Assembly: GCA_035296965.1 (NCBI GenBank)
Contig: DATGZX010000183.1
Coordinates: 1-64,000 of the forward strand
From: DATGZX01 sp035296965
Lineage (GTDB): Bacteria; Planctomycetota; Planctomycetia; Gemmatales; Gemmataceae
Reading direction: 5' to 3'
DNA: 64,000 nucleotides
The translations under genes were made by a program, and so were the position numbers. This document shows positions 44,205 through 53,756 of this stretch, in pieces. Under the pieces are notes generated by a model. It was not told the DNA's origin and ran no database searches. It worked only from the letters and a program-made list of their open reading frames with translations. How positions within the stretch are numbered: the first letter of the stretch is position 1; every line of letters starts with the position of its first letter.

Positions 44205-46760
44205 ATGAGCTTCAAAACTACCTATATTCTTTTCGGACTACTCCTCGGCGTACTTGGCCTCGTCCTCCTTACCCAGCTCGTTGCCAAGCGCACCACCGAG
44301 CAACTGATCTATTTGTTGCCCGGCCTGCACGACACCATCAACCCGGTGAAGGCGGAAGACATCGACCGCATCGAGATCGAACGCACACCCCCCAAGGAAG
44401 AAAAGCTCAGCTTCTCCAAGGACGAGCACGGCAACTGGGTCTCGAAAGATCCGGATGTGCGTCTTGATAACAACGCCGTGCGGCAGATCCTCGATCAGAT
44501 CATCAGTGCCCGCAGGGAACAGCAGGCCGATTTGACTCCCGAGTTGAAGCGCTTCGGACTCGACAGCCCGTCTGAAGTCGTGACCTTTTACAAAAAGGGC
44601 AGCGACCAGGCATGGAAGCTCAATGTCGGCGACACCAGCGCGGGCGAACAGAAAGCTCTCGTCTATCTGACCACTTCTGAGGAGCCCAAGCAGCCGATCG
44701 CCGTGCCGCGCTCGAGCCTGGAGTCGCTCTTCAAGCCGCTCAGCGACTTCCGCTCGAAGACCTTGCTCGCGGAGAGCGCGTTCGACGTCAACTCGGTTGC
44801 CCTCGAAGCTCCCATGCACGATTCGCTTTCCCTGGAAAAGAACAGCGAGAACAAGTGGCATTTCGAAAAGCCGGCCTTTGGCGACGCCGATTACGAGGGA
44901 GAGCCCGCTCCACCTACTCCTATTGGCGCTGCAAGCCCACGGATTACGGGGGTCCGCGAGTTGCTGCAGACGGCTTCCGATCTCCGCGTGGAATCAGATA
45001 AGGATTTTGGCACCGTCAATGCCAAAGACGCGGAATTGGCGGAAAAGGGGCTGCAGAAAGGCAAGGAGCGTCTCCGTGTCGAGACCAAACGCCAGCCCAG
45101 CTCTTTCGGCAGCGAAGAGAAAAAAGAGCCCATCCAGGATGCTCTGCTGATCGGCAACAAGGCCGACGACAAAGGGGGAAAATACTACGCCCGCCTGGAG
45201 AGCGACCGGAACATCGTCAAGGTGCCAGGCAGTAAAGTAGAGGCACTCACCAAGATTTTAGATACGCCCGGTGTGTTGCGCAGCCACGAGCTTCTTCAGA
45301 TCGATCCATCTCATGTCGATGCCATCAACGTGAAACTGCACGATCAAGAGATCCTCAAGATGCGCAAAGCGGGCGACCCGGCCTCGTGGAAGCTCTATGA
45401 CGGGGGGCACGCCCAGGAGCCGGATAGCGGGGCCGTGCAGAGGCTCCTGAACGAGTTGACGGCCAAGCGGTTGGTCAAGGACTTCCCGGAGTTTTCCAAG
45501 AGCGACGCTGCGCTAGGCCTCGATAAGCCCGCCACAGTCGTCTCGTTGTGGCTGGACGGCGTCAAGAAGGAAGAAAAGAAGGAAGAGCCTAAAGACGAGA
45601 AGCCTAAGGAAGACAAGAAGGACGAGAAGAAAGACGACAAGGCCAAGGACAATAAGAAGGATGCCAAGGCCGACGAATCGAAAAAGGAAACGAAGAAAGA
45701 CGTGAACGCCGAGCCGGCTTTGAAGGATGAGAAGCCTACGGTCCGTCTCTCTTTCGGCAAGAAGGATAAGGACGTGGTCTATGTGCTGCGGGAGGAAGGC
45801 GGCAAGACGGCTCGCCTTGCCGTGCCCGCCTCGCTGCTGGACAAAGTTTCGGAAGGGAAGCTGGCTTATCTCGATCGCAAGCTGCCTTCGTTCTTGGCGA
45901 GCGACGTGACCAAGATCGTCCTAAACCGGGGCGGCGACAGCTTTGAGATCGAGAAGCCCAAGGATGACAAGGGTAACAACGCCTGGAAGATGAAGCAGCC
46001 CAAGGAGGCGACCGCCCGGAATGCTGAGGCTGGCAAGGTAGATCGTCTGATCAATGAATTGCGCGATCTCCAGGCCGAAAAGTTGATCGCGGAGAAGGCG
46101 TCGGAGAGCGAGCTGGAGCGCTTCGGCCTCAAGAATCCCGCGATCAAGGTGACGGTAACGGAGCGCAAGGGTGAGAAGGAAACTCAGGACCAGGTTTATC
46201 TGTTCGGCAAAGAGACTGATGACAAGTCCGGCATCTATGCGAAGCAAGCCGGGCGGGACATGGTCTTTGTCGTGCGCAAAAACGTCCTGGACTCGCTGCA
46301 AGCGGACCTGCAGGACACCAAGATTTTTGGTTTTGATGCCGGCAAGGTGAATGAACTCAAGTTCGTGGGTTGGCAAGACATTGTCGGTAGCCCCTTCACG
46401 CTCGAGCTGGAACGAAAATCGGGCAAGGGCTGGACGGTGAAGGCTCCCACAGGCTTGAACCTCAATACCGCCCAAGTGGACAGCTTTCTTGCGGGTCTCA
46501 GCAATGTTCGCGCCGAGCGTTTTCTGGGGCGGAAGGAAGGCATCAAGCCGGAATACAAGCTTGACCTCAAGGACGGCGCGCTGACCATCACCGTTGGCGT
46601 TGAGGGGGAGAAGGAGCACTATGTGCTAACGGTCGGCGGCTCCAGCGGCGGCGACGGACTTTACGCCACATCGAATAAGATCTCCGACGAGGTGGTTGTG
46701 CTGCCGAAAGGGCCATTCGAAGGAGCCAAAAGCAAACCCGCGTATTTCAAGAATCCCTGA
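44205..46760 (+). CDS. DUF4340 domain protein with a long Lys/Glu/Asp-rich linker
   Basis: 851 residues. An N-terminal membrane helix (YILFGLLLGVLGLVLLTQL) is followed by repeated DUF4340-type modules (KLSFSKDEHGNWVSKDPDVRL, VRQILDQIISARREQQADLT, RFGLDSPSEVVTFYK, and again ELERFGLKNPAIKVTVTERK). At about residues 455-515 lies a low-complexity charged stretch made almost wholly of Lys, Glu and Asp (EEKKEEPKDEKPKEDKKDEK and similar). DUF4340 proteins accompany Gld-type ABC genes and probably form an extracytoplasmic part of the complex. It is the last gene of the operon, followed by a family 2 repeat. Confidence 0.85.
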   Translation: MSFKTTYILFGLLLGVLGLVLLTQLVAKRTTEQLIYLLPGLHDTINPVKAEDIDRIEIERTPPKEEKLSFSKDEHGNWVSKDPDVRLDNNAVRQILDQIISARREQQADLTPELKRFGLDSPSEVVTFYKKGSDQAWKLNVGDTSAGEQKALVYLTTSEEPKQPIAVPRSSLESLFKPLSDFRSKTLLAESAFDVNSVALEAPMHDSLSLEKNSENKWHFEKPAFGDADYEGEPAPPTPIGAASPRITGVRELLQTASDLRVESDKDFGTVNAKDAELAEKGLQKGKERLRVETKRQPSSFGSEEKKEPIQDALLIGNKADDKGGKYYARLESDRNIVKVPGSKVEALTKILDTPGVLRSHELLQIDPSHVDAINVKLHDQEILKMRKAGDPASWKLYDGGHAQEPDSGAVQRLLNELTAKRLVKDFPEFSKSDAALGLDKPATVVSLWLDGVKKEEKKEEPKDEKPKEDKKDEKKDDKAKDNKKDAKADESKKETKKDVNAEPALKDEKPTVRLSFGKKDKDVVYVLREEGGKTARLAVPASLLDKVSEGKLAYLDRKLPSFLASDVTKIVLNRGGDSFEIEKPKDDKGNNAWKMKQPKEATARNAEAGKVDRLINELRDLQAEKLIAEKASESELERFGLKNPAIKVTVTERKGEKETQDQVYLFGKETDDKSGIYAKQAGRDMVFVVRKNVLDSLQADLQDTKIFGFDAGKVNELKFVGWQDIVGSPFTLELERKSGKGWTVKAPTGLNLNTAQVDSFLAGLSNVRAERFLGRKEGIKPEYKLDLKDGALTITVGVEGEKEHYVLTVGGSSGGDGLYATSNKISDEVVVLPKGPFEGAKSKPAYFKNP

Positions 46761-46796
46761 AAGAATTGCTTGCCTTGCCTAGCTTGTGATGAATAT

Positions 46797-46905
46797 GGCG
46801 GCCGGCGGGAGGAAAGCTACCCGTAGCCGCATTCGCCAGAATGCGGGAGGCGAGCATTCCCGCATTCTGGCGAATGCGGCTACGGGCTGGCGAATGCGGC
46901 TACGG
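46797..46905 (+). repeat. Palindromic repeat family 2, copy d, with a duplicated right arm
   Basis: The arms 46821-46847 and 46859-46885 pair over 27 bases. The right end CTGGCGAATGCGGCTACGG is repeated in tandem at 46887-46905. The left flank GCGGCCGGCGGGAGGAAAGC equals that of copy b. It lies in the 327-base gap after the DUF4340 gene; the rest of the gap shows only the AAGGAG ribosome-binding site of the helicase gene. Confidence 0.9.
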
Positions 46906-47087
46906 GTAGGTTATTTCCAGCCACCTGCCTAAAGGCAGCAGAGTCAGCAGCGCGCGGAGAAGAAAATCACTTCAATTTCGCGAGCAATGAATTGTCTCAT
47001 GACCAACGCCAGGATAGGATAACGTCCAGTTGGCGGCCGAATGGACCGCCGGCTTGACGGCCGCAATTCTTAAGGAGCTTCGCTGTC

Positions 47088-49787
47088 ATGATGACCAAAC
47101 CCACCCACAAACTTTCTTTCCATGATCGGCTGTCGCACCTCAATTTCACCCAGGCTTGCAAGTTCCTGGGCCCTTGGGGGCGCGAGTTAATCAACGAGGG
47201 GGCCAAGCGCGAAATCGATTTGAAGGAGGACGTTTATTTCGGCGGCGATCTCCTGCGCGTCAGGTTCGCCGGCATCGGCGGACAGCCCGGCGCCGTGGCC
47301 ACGCTGACACTCAAGACCGACGCCAAGGACCGGCTGCACTGGCACTGCACGGCCTGCGAGGAACCGTGCGAACATGTCGGCGCCCTTTTCTCCATGGTGC
47401 TGGAGAACAAGATGGCGCTGGGCTTGTCAGCGCCGCCCAAGGAGTCTGAGCCGGTTGAAGCGCTTACCGAGGAACAATTGATCGAACGGGCATTGGCCGA
47501 GCGCGCGGAGCGGGCGCGCACGGAAAAGATGAAAGTGCGCACGAGCAATTCATCAAAGCCCTGGACCGAGTACACGGTCCTGAGCACCCTCAGCGGCAAG
47601 ACCTATCGCGTCGCGCTGCGTGGACTCGAACGGGGCGAATCGTACTGCTCTTGCCCCGATTTTCGCACCAACACCCTGGGGACCTGCAAGCATCTCATGA
47701 AGGTCATCACCCTGGTGAAAAGGAAATTCACCTCGAATCAGTTGCGCCAGCCGTATCGGACTAAGCGGATCGCCGTGCATTTGCGCTACGATGGCGACAT
47801 CAGCCTCCAGGTCGAGGCTCCGGCGCAGCTGCCGCCCAAGGTTGCGGAGGTGATTGCTCCGTTCCAGGGAAAACCGATCGCCGACGTCCTGGGCCTGCTC
47901 GCCCGGTTGCAAAAGCTGGAAGGGCTTGAACAGGACTATTACATTTACCCCGACGCCGAAGAGTACATCGGGCAGCGGCTCCACGCGGAGCGGATTCATG
48001 GGCTGGTCGAACAAATTCGCCGTAACCCGGAGAAGCATCGTCTGCGCACGGAGCTGCTGAAAGCGCCTTTGTTGCCTTATCAACTCGACGGCATCGCGTT
48101 CGCCGTTGGCGCCGGTCGAGCCGTCCTTGCCGACGACATGGGCCTGGGCAAGACGATCCAGGGTGTGGGCGTGGCCGAATTGTTGGCGCGTGAAGCCGGC
48201 ATCCGCAAGGTACTTGTTGTTTGCCCCGCCTCGCTGAAGTCCCAATGGCGCAACGAAATCCATCGCTTCTGCAACCGGGACGTGCAGCTCATTTCAGGAC
48301 CCACGGCCGAGCGCGGCGGCCAGTATGCCAACGATGCCTTCTTCACGATCTGCAATTACGAACAAGTGCTCAAGGACATTCTGGTGATCGAGCAGACACC
48401 CTGGGACCTGATCGTCCTCGACGAAGGACAACGGATCAAGAACTGGGAAGCGAAGACGACGCGCGTGGTCAAGGGGCTCAAGTCGCGTTTCGCGTTGGTG
48501 CTTTCAGGCACGCCTCTGGAAAACCGGCTGGACGAGCTGTACTCGGTCGTGCAGTTCATCGACGATCGCCGACTCGGGCCCGGCTTCCGTTTCTTCAATG
48601 ACTTTCGCATTGTCGACGAGAAAGGCAAGGTTCTGGGGTACAAGAACCTGGACCAGTTGCGCGAACGCCTGAAGCCAGTCCTCTTGCGGCGTACGAGGGA
48701 CTCCGTGAAACTGGAGCTGCCAGAGCGCACCGATGAGATCGTTCGCATTGCCCCGACCGGCGAGCAGAAGGATCTCCATGACACGCACATGCAGACGGTA
48801 GCGCAGATTGCCGCCAAGAAATTCCTGACCGAGATGGATTTGTTGCGGCTGCGCGCAGCCTTGCTGATGTGCCGTATGAGCGCGAATAGCACGTTCCTTG
48901 TCAACAAGGAAAAACCGGGCTATTCGAGCAAGCTGGAAAGGCTCGCCGAGTTGATCGACGGCATCATCGCCGAAAAGGAACGGAAAGTCGTCTTGTTCTC
49001 CGAGTGGACGACCATGCTCAATTTGATCGAGCCGATGTTGCACAAGCGCGTCCGGTTCGTTCGGCTTGACGGCAGCGTTCCTCAGAAGAAACGGCAGATG
49101 CTCGTTCACGAATTTCAAAACGACCCAGACTGCCGCTTTTTCCTGACCACCAATGCCGGGAGCACGGGCTTGAACCTGCAAGCGGCAAATACGGTCATCA
49201 ATGTCGATTTGCCATGGAACCCTGCCGTGCTTGAACAACGCATCGCGCGGGCGCATCGCATGGGCCAGCAACGGCCCGTGCAGGTCTTTGTGCTGATTAC
49301 CGAAGAGACAATCGAGGAGGGCCTGCTCAAAACGCTCAATGCCAAGCGCGACCTGGCTTTGGCTGCCCTCGACTCGGAATCGAAGGTGGATTCGGTTGCA
49401 TTGGTCAGCGGCACCGCCGAACTGCGGGCACGCCTGGAGGTATTGCTGGGCGCCAAGGCGGAGGCGCCGCGGGACGAGAGCAAGAGGCGCGACGAGGAAG
49501 CCGCGATCCGGGCCGCAAAGGACGCGGGGCCGCGCCGCGAGCGCGTGGCAGCCGCGGGTGGCGCCCTCGTGGGAGCGATGGTCCAATTCCTGGGCGCGCT
49601 GGCGACGGAATCGTCGGCCGCCACTCCCCCCGAGACCATGGTCGAGGAGGTTCGCAAGTCGTTGAGCGAGTGCGTCGAGGTGGACCCCTCCGGCAAACCC
49701 AAATTGACGCTCACGCTGCCCGATCAGTCCGCTATCAACGACCTGGCACAGGCCCTGGCCCGGCTGCTGGTCAGGAAACCGGCGTAA
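47088..49787 (+). CDS. SNF2-family helicase with SWIM zinc finger
   Basis: 899 residues. The SWIM finger CSCPDF...GTCKHL (Cys187, Cys189, Cys200, His202) lies in the first quarter, where such fingers bind DNA or protein. The SNF2 ATPase follows: DDMGLGKTIQG with Lys355, VVCPASLKSQWRNEI, DEGQ at 445-448 in place of DEAH, LSGTPLENRLDELYSVVQF, and in lobe two LFSEWTTMLNLIEP, FLTTNAGSTGLNLQAANTVI and RIARAHRMGQQRPVQVF. AAGGAG precedes the start; ATG 47091 is an alternative. A role in transcription recycling or chromatin-like remodelling is inferred from RapA-type relatives. Confidence 0.92.
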   Translation: MMTKPTHKLSFHDRLSHLNFTQACKFLGPWGRELINEGAKREIDLKEDVYFGGDLLRVRFAGIGGQPGAVATLTLKTDAKDRLHWHCTACEEPCEHVGALFSMVLENKMALGLSAPPKESEPVEALTEEQLIERALAERAERARTEKMKVRTSNSSKPWTEYTVLSTLSGKTYRVALRGLERGESYCSCPDFRTNTLGTCKHLMKVITLVKRKFTSNQLRQPYRTKRIAVHLRYDGDISLQVEAPAQLPPKVAEVIAPFQGKPIADVLGLLARLQKLEGLEQDYYIYPDAEEYIGQRLHAERIHGLVEQIRRNPEKHRLRTELLKAPLLPYQLDGIAFAVGAGRAVLADDMGLGKTIQGVGVAELLAREAGIRKVLVVCPASLKSQWRNEIHRFCNRDVQLISGPTAERGGQYANDAFFTICNYEQVLKDILVIEQTPWDLIVLDEGQRIKNWEAKTTRVVKGLKSRFALVLSGTPLENRLDELYSVVQFIDDRRLGPGFRFFNDFRIVDEKGKVLGYKNLDQLRERLKPVLLRRTRDSVKLELPERTDEIVRIAPTGEQKDLHDTHMQTVAQIAAKKFLTEMDLLRLRAALLMCRMSANSTFLVNKEKPGYSSKLERLAELIDGIIAEKERKVVLFSEWTTMLNLIEPMLHKRVRFVRLDGSVPQKKRQMLVHEFQNDPDCRFFLTTNAGSTGLNLQAANTVINVDLPWNPAVLEQRIARAHRMGQQRPVQVFVLITEETIEEGLLKTLNAKRDLALAALDSESKVDSVALVSGTAELRARLEVLLGAKAEAPRDESKRRDEEAAIRAAKDAGPRRERVAAAGGALVGAMVQFLGALATESSAATPPETMVEEVRKSLSECVEVDPSGKPKLTLTLPDQSAINDLAQALARLLVRKPA

Positions 49788-49941
49788 ACATCACGCCAGA
49801 TGGCGAATGTACATACCTCTGCTCAAGCCGCCAGCAGTGCGCCTTATGGTGTCTCTGCGCTATGTTCGCTTCTCGCCTTCTTCTATAATGGATTGAAGCT
49901 TGTTTCGCTCAGCCGATTCGGACCCTGGTCCTGGACTCTGG

Positions 49942-50547
49942 ATGAAGATCGTCAACTATCCCCATCCGTCGCTCCGACATCCCGCTGTGCCGCTGCCCGC
50001 AATCGATAAGAAAGCGCGACTGCTCATCGGGGAAATGCTGGACCTCATGTATCAAGGCCACGGACTCGGACTGGCTGGGCCACAGGTGGTCCTGCCATTC
50101 CAAATCTTCGTCATGAATCTGAAGGCCGATCCGAACGAGCGCGCCTCCGAGCACGTCTGGATCAATCCAGTCATCATGGAACGCAAGGGCTCGGTGGAGG
50201 GCGAAGAAGGCTGCTTAAGCTTTCCCGGGCTGTACCAGAAGGTGCGCCGCGCGAAGACGATCCGTTTTCAAGCGTACAACCTCAAGGGGGAACTGGTCGA
50301 TCGCTCCACAGAATCGGAGATTGAGGCACGAGTCTGGCAGCACGAGGTCGATCATTTGCACGGCGTTCTCTTCATCGACAAGATGGGGCCCATCGCCAAG
50401 ATCGCGGCACGCGGGGCCGTGAAGACTTTCGAGCGCGACTTTCGCCGATCCCAGGAACGGGGCGAGATTCCTGCCGACGTGGACATCGAGAAGTTGTTGA
50501 AAGCCCTGGAGAACGGAGCAAACGAGCCGCCGCCCCCGCCAATGTAG
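49942..50547 (+). CDS. def: Peptide deformylase
   Basis: 201 residues from ATG 49942; a TTG at 49900 in the same frame is less likely. Removes the formyl group from new proteins. Motif 1 reads GLGLAGPQV, motif 2 EGCLSFPG with metal ligand Cys91, and motif 3 WQHEVDHLHG with ligands His134 and His138 and catalytic Glu135. The C-terminus is longer than in E. coli and ends in NEPPPPPM. Forms a def-fmt-rsmB cluster as in many bacteria. Confidence 0.95.
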   Translation: MKIVNYPHPSLRHPAVPLPAIDKKARLLIGEMLDLMYQGHGLGLAGPQVVLPFQIFVMNLKADPNERASEHVWINPVIMERKGSVEGEEGCLSFPGLYQKVRRAKTIRFQAYNLKGELVDRSTESEIEARVWQHEVDHLHGVLFIDKMGPIAKIAARGAVKTFERDFRRSQERGEIPADVDIEKLLKALENGANEPPPPPM

Positions 50548-50587
50548 CGAGTTGCATTTCAAGGCTAAGCGTGAGGATGGCAAGCGG

Positions 50588-51568
50588 ATGCGACTTGTAA
50601 TGATGGGCACCGGGACCTTTGCCGAGCCTGCTTTGGAGGCTATCCTGGCCAGCGCGCACCAGGTCGTCGGGCTGGTCACGCAGCCGGACCGCGTCATCGG
50701 GCAAGAACGCGGCTCGACCCGTCAAGTTGGCCGTGGGCTGAAGGCGATGGCCCAGGAACGCGGCATCCCCGTGCTGCAGCCGGAAAGCATCAATACTCCT
50801 GAGGGCGTCGCCGGCCTGCAGGCCTGGAAGCCAGACCTGCTGGTGGTAGCTGCCTACGGCCAAATCCTTTCCAAGGATGTTCTGGCCGTGCCTCCGCTGG
50901 GCGGGATCAATATCCATGCTTCGCTCTTGCCCAAGTACCGCGGCGCCGCGCCGGTGGCCTGGGCCATCTACCACGGCGAGGAGCAGACCGGTGTGACAAT
51001 CATCAAGATGTCGGTTTATCTCGATGCGGGCGACATGCTGACTCAGGAAGCCGTTGAGATCGGCCCCGAAGAAACCGCGGGCGAGTTGGAAAGCCGCCTG
51101 GCGAAGCTAGGAGGCCGCCTCGCCATTCAGGTTATCGAGCAGATTGCGGCCCGCAAAGCACAGGGCCTCAAGCAAGACACGGCCCAGGCGACCAGGGCTC
51201 CCAAGTTATCCAAGGAGCACGGCCTAATCGACTGGAGCCGCCACGGGCGCGACGTGCGCAACCAAATTCGCGCCATGCAGCCCTGGCCAACCGCTTACAC
51301 CTACTGGCACCGGCAGGGCCAGCAACCGATACGGCTCATCATTCACAAAGCCGGCTGGGAGGAGAACCACGCGCAAGGCTCCGTGTCGCCAGGGCAGGTG
51401 AACCCAAGGAGCCAGGATCCTGGTCGTTTATTCATTGCGGCTGGCTCTGGAACGAATGTAGAGATTTTGGAGTTGCAGCCCGCCGGTAAAAAGAGAATGC
51501 TAGCCGCAGAGTTCTTGCGCGGGCATCGACCTCAGCCGGGCGACCGCTTCGGACCGGAAACTCCATGA
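50588..51568 (+). CDS. fmt: Methionyl-tRNA formyltransferase
   Basis: 326 residues from ATG 50588 (GAGGA upstream). Formylates initiator Met-tRNA with 10-formyl-THF. Conserved parts: MRLVMMGTGTFAEPAL, VVAAYGQILSKDVLAVPPLGG, NIHASLLPKYRGAAPV with Asn108 and His110, GVTIIKMSVYLDAGDML with the catalytic Asp, and the C-terminal domain with IDWSRHGRDVRNQIRAMQPWPTAYT. Its stop overlaps the rsmB start (ATGA). Confidence 0.95.
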   Translation: MRLVMMGTGTFAEPALEAILASAHQVVGLVTQPDRVIGQERGSTRQVGRGLKAMAQERGIPVLQPESINTPEGVAGLQAWKPDLLVVAAYGQILSKDVLAVPPLGGINIHASLLPKYRGAAPVAWAIYHGEEQTGVTIIKMSVYLDAGDMLTQEAVEIGPEETAGELESRLAKLGGRLAIQVIEQIAARKAQGLKQDTAQATRAPKLSKEHGLIDWSRHGRDVRNQIRAMQPWPTAYTYWHRQGQQPIRLIIHKAGWEENHAQGSVSPGQVNPRSQDPGRLFIAAGSGTNVEILELQPAGKKRMLAAEFLRGHRPQPGDRFGPETP

Positions 51569-52959
51569 GGACGCGGCCGCCTCATTTTTCCGGCAAGGCA
51601 CACACTGCTCGCAGCCTTGCCTTGCAAATCCTGATCGAGAGCCACCGCGGGGACGCGTTTGCCCAGGAACTTCTCGACAAGCGACTGAGCGAAACCGCCC
51701 TGTCAGCCCCTGATCGTCGCCTGGCCACGCAATTGGTCTACGGCGTGCTGCGGCGGCGCGGAACGCTCGACGCCTTGCTGCGGCCGCGTGTCAGCCGGCT
51801 GCCGCATCAAGTCGAACCGTGGCTGTGGGAAGCTCTCCGTCTCGGTGCCTTCCAACTAGCTCTGCTGACACACGTCCCGGCTCACGCTGCCATCCATGAA
51901 ACGGTCGAGCTGGCGGCAACATTCAATCGCGCAGGCGCCAAGGGGTTTCTCAATGCCGTCCTGCGCTCACTCGTACCGCTGCTGACCGACGATTTCAGCT
52001 CGAAGCCGGCGGCCGACGCTCTCCCGTGGAAAAAAGGAGTCTACCGAAGACTGACCGCACCTACGCTTCCAGAGCCGGCGCAGTATCCGGTAGAATATGT
52101 CGCAGCTGGTTTCTCATTCCCGCGCTGGCTAGCAGCGCGCTGGATGGAGCGCTTCGGCTGGGAAGAGTGCCTGCGTCTCGGTTTTTGGTTCGTTGGTCCA
52201 GCCTCCTTGTGGCTTCGGTGTAACACGCTCCGGATCGATCGAGCAAGTTTCCTTGCCGCCTTGACCCAGGCGGGCATCGCGGCCGAACCGGGCGAGCATC
52301 CTCAAGCGATTCGACGGGTAGAGCCTGTGACCATCCGTGACCTGCCGGGATATGAGGAAGGCTGGTTTGCCGTCCAGGATGAATCGGCAATGCGGGTGGC
52401 TTCGGCATTGGCCCCTGCTCCAGGAAGTCGGGTGCTGGACTTGTGTGCCGCACCCGGAGGCAAGACGACCCACCTTGCCGAGTTGATGCAGAACCAGGGG
52501 CAGATCGTCGCGTGCGATGTGGATGACCGCCGTCTCCAAACCCTGCGGGAATTGTGCAGCCGGCTGGGTATCACAATTGTCGAAGCCCACCGTCTGCATC
52601 CCGAGCGGCATGAGGATCCTCCAGCGGGGCCGTTCGATGCAATCCTCGTCGATGTGCCGTGCAGCAACACCGGCGTGCTTGGTCGTCGCCCCGAAGTTCG
52701 CTGGCGGCTTCGGGCCGAAGACTTCCGCCGGCTGGTGCCGTTGCAGACCAAATTGCTGATCCAGGCCGTGGAGAGGGTCAACCCGGGTGGTATGATTGTC
52801 TATTCCACGTGTAGTATTGAGCCTGAAGAGAACCGGCAGGTGGTCCAGGCAGTTTTGCAGGTGGTGCCTGGTCTGACCCTGGAGGCGGAAGAACAACAGT
52901 CGCCGGGTCGGCCGGCAGATGGCGGGTATTGGGCTCGGTTGTCGAAAAAGAGCATTTGA
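51565..52959 (+). CDS. rsmB: 16S rRNA (cytosine-967-C5)-methyltransferase RsmB
   Basis: 464 residues. An N-terminal NusB-like RNA-binding domain (RSLALQILIESHRGDAFAQE, LATQLVYGVLRRRGTLDALL, AIHETVELAATFNRAGAKGFLNAVLRSL) is followed by the SAM domain: VLDLCAAPGGKTTHLAELM, DVPCSNTGVLGRRPEVRWRL with Cys366, and YSTCSIEPEENRQVV with the nucleophile Cys416. Both catalytic cysteines of the m5C methyltransferase family are in place. The start overlaps the fmt stop. Confidence 0.95.
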   Translation: MRTRPPHFSGKAHTARSLALQILIESHRGDAFAQELLDKRLSETALSAPDRRLATQLVYGVLRRRGTLDALLRPRVSRLPHQVEPWLWEALRLGAFQLALLTHVPAHAAIHETVELAATFNRAGAKGFLNAVLRSLVPLLTDDFSSKPAADALPWKKGVYRRLTAPTLPEPAQYPVEYVAAGFSFPRWLAARWMERFGWEECLRLGFWFVGPASLWLRCNTLRIDRASFLAALTQAGIAAEPGEHPQAIRRVEPVTIRDLPGYEEGWFAVQDESAMRVASALAPAPGSRVLDLCAAPGGKTTHLAELMQNQGQIVACDVDDRRLQTLRELCSRLGITIVEAHRLHPERHEDPPAGPFDAILVDVPCSNTGVLGRRPEVRWRLRAEDFRRLVPLQTKLLIQAVERVNPGGMIVYSTCSIEPEENRQVVQAVLQVVPGLTLEAEEQQSPGRPADGGYWARLSKKSI

Positions 52960-53008
52960 GATTGGCCCGAAGGCGACGATGGAGTCTGCTCAGAAAGGGG
53001 GTGTGGCA

Positions 53009-53722
53009 ATGGTAACCAAGACAGGCTTCGACTCGGACCGAGATGTGGCTCCCCCGCCCAATCTCGGGGACGATCTGCCTATTCTGTATGAAGACGATGA
53101 GGAAGGTGAATTGGGAGAATCGAGCCCACACGTCAGCGCGGACGAAATCCTTCATATTTGCTTGCTGGCCCACTTCGCTGGCCGTTCCGAGTACAAAGTC
53201 TTTTCCAACATGAATCTGTACTATCAGCCGGGTCCCTCGCAGCGGGTTAGCCGGCTACCCTACGTCTCGCCCGACACCATGGTGGTCGTACCGTTTCATC
53301 CTCTGGGCGACGATGTCACTTCATACCAAATCGGCAAGGACGGACCGGCCCCTGAGCTGACCATCGAAGTTCTCTCCGAGCGCTCGGCGCAGCAGCGCGA
53401 CCTTGTCGAGAAGTTGACAGTTTACGCCAAACTTGGCGTCAAGGAATATTTTCTGGTTGATCCGAGCGGGAGGTTTTTGGCTCAGAAGCTGCTCCTGAAG
53501 CGACTTCAACCTGATAAGACTTGGAGCGACGAGCAAGATGATGATGGTGGATTGTCGAGTGCATTTGGTTTCCGGTTGACACTTGATTCTGCCGGCCGAG
53601 TTCAAGTGCAAGATGCCGCGACGGGTCGCGCGTATGTCCGTCCTACAGAAGCAGAGCAGCGCGTTCGAGACTTGGAGGCGGAGGTGGCTCGCTTGCGGCA
53701 AGCATTGGAAAAGAAAAGCTGA
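53009..53722 (+). CDS. Uma2 family (DUF820) putative endonuclease
   Basis: 237 residues from ATG 53009, with an AAAGGGGG site upstream; earlier in-frame starts overlap rsmB. The restriction-endonuclease-like core is seen in YVSPDTMVVVP (Asp), PELTIEVLSERSAQQ (Glu) and LVEKLTVYAKLGVKEYFLVDP (Lys/Tyr). The C-terminus is a coiled-coil helix (RVRDLEAEVARLRQALEKK). Uma2 proteins are numerous in planctomycetes and cyanobacteria and their role is unknown; nuclease activity is inferred from fold. Confidence 0.85.
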   Translation: MVTKTGFDSDRDVAPPPNLGDDLPILYEDDEEGELGESSPHVSADEILHICLLAHFAGRSEYKVFSNMNLYYQPGPSQRVSRLPYVSPDTMVVVPFHPLGDDVTSYQIGKDGPAPELTIEVLSERSAQQRDLVEKLTVYAKLGVKEYFLVDPSGRFLAQKLLLKRLQPDKTWSDEQDDDGGLSSAFGFRLTLDSAGRVQVQDAATGRAYVRPTEAEQRVRDLEAEVARLRQALEKKS

Positions 53723-53756
53723 TCCAGCGAAACTCCGGCTCGGCAGTTAAGAAGTT

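Noticed and set aside
48504..49586. Open frame of 360 codons antisense to the SNF2 helicase
   Set aside because: Shadow of the helicase; its composition is odd and it has no family features.
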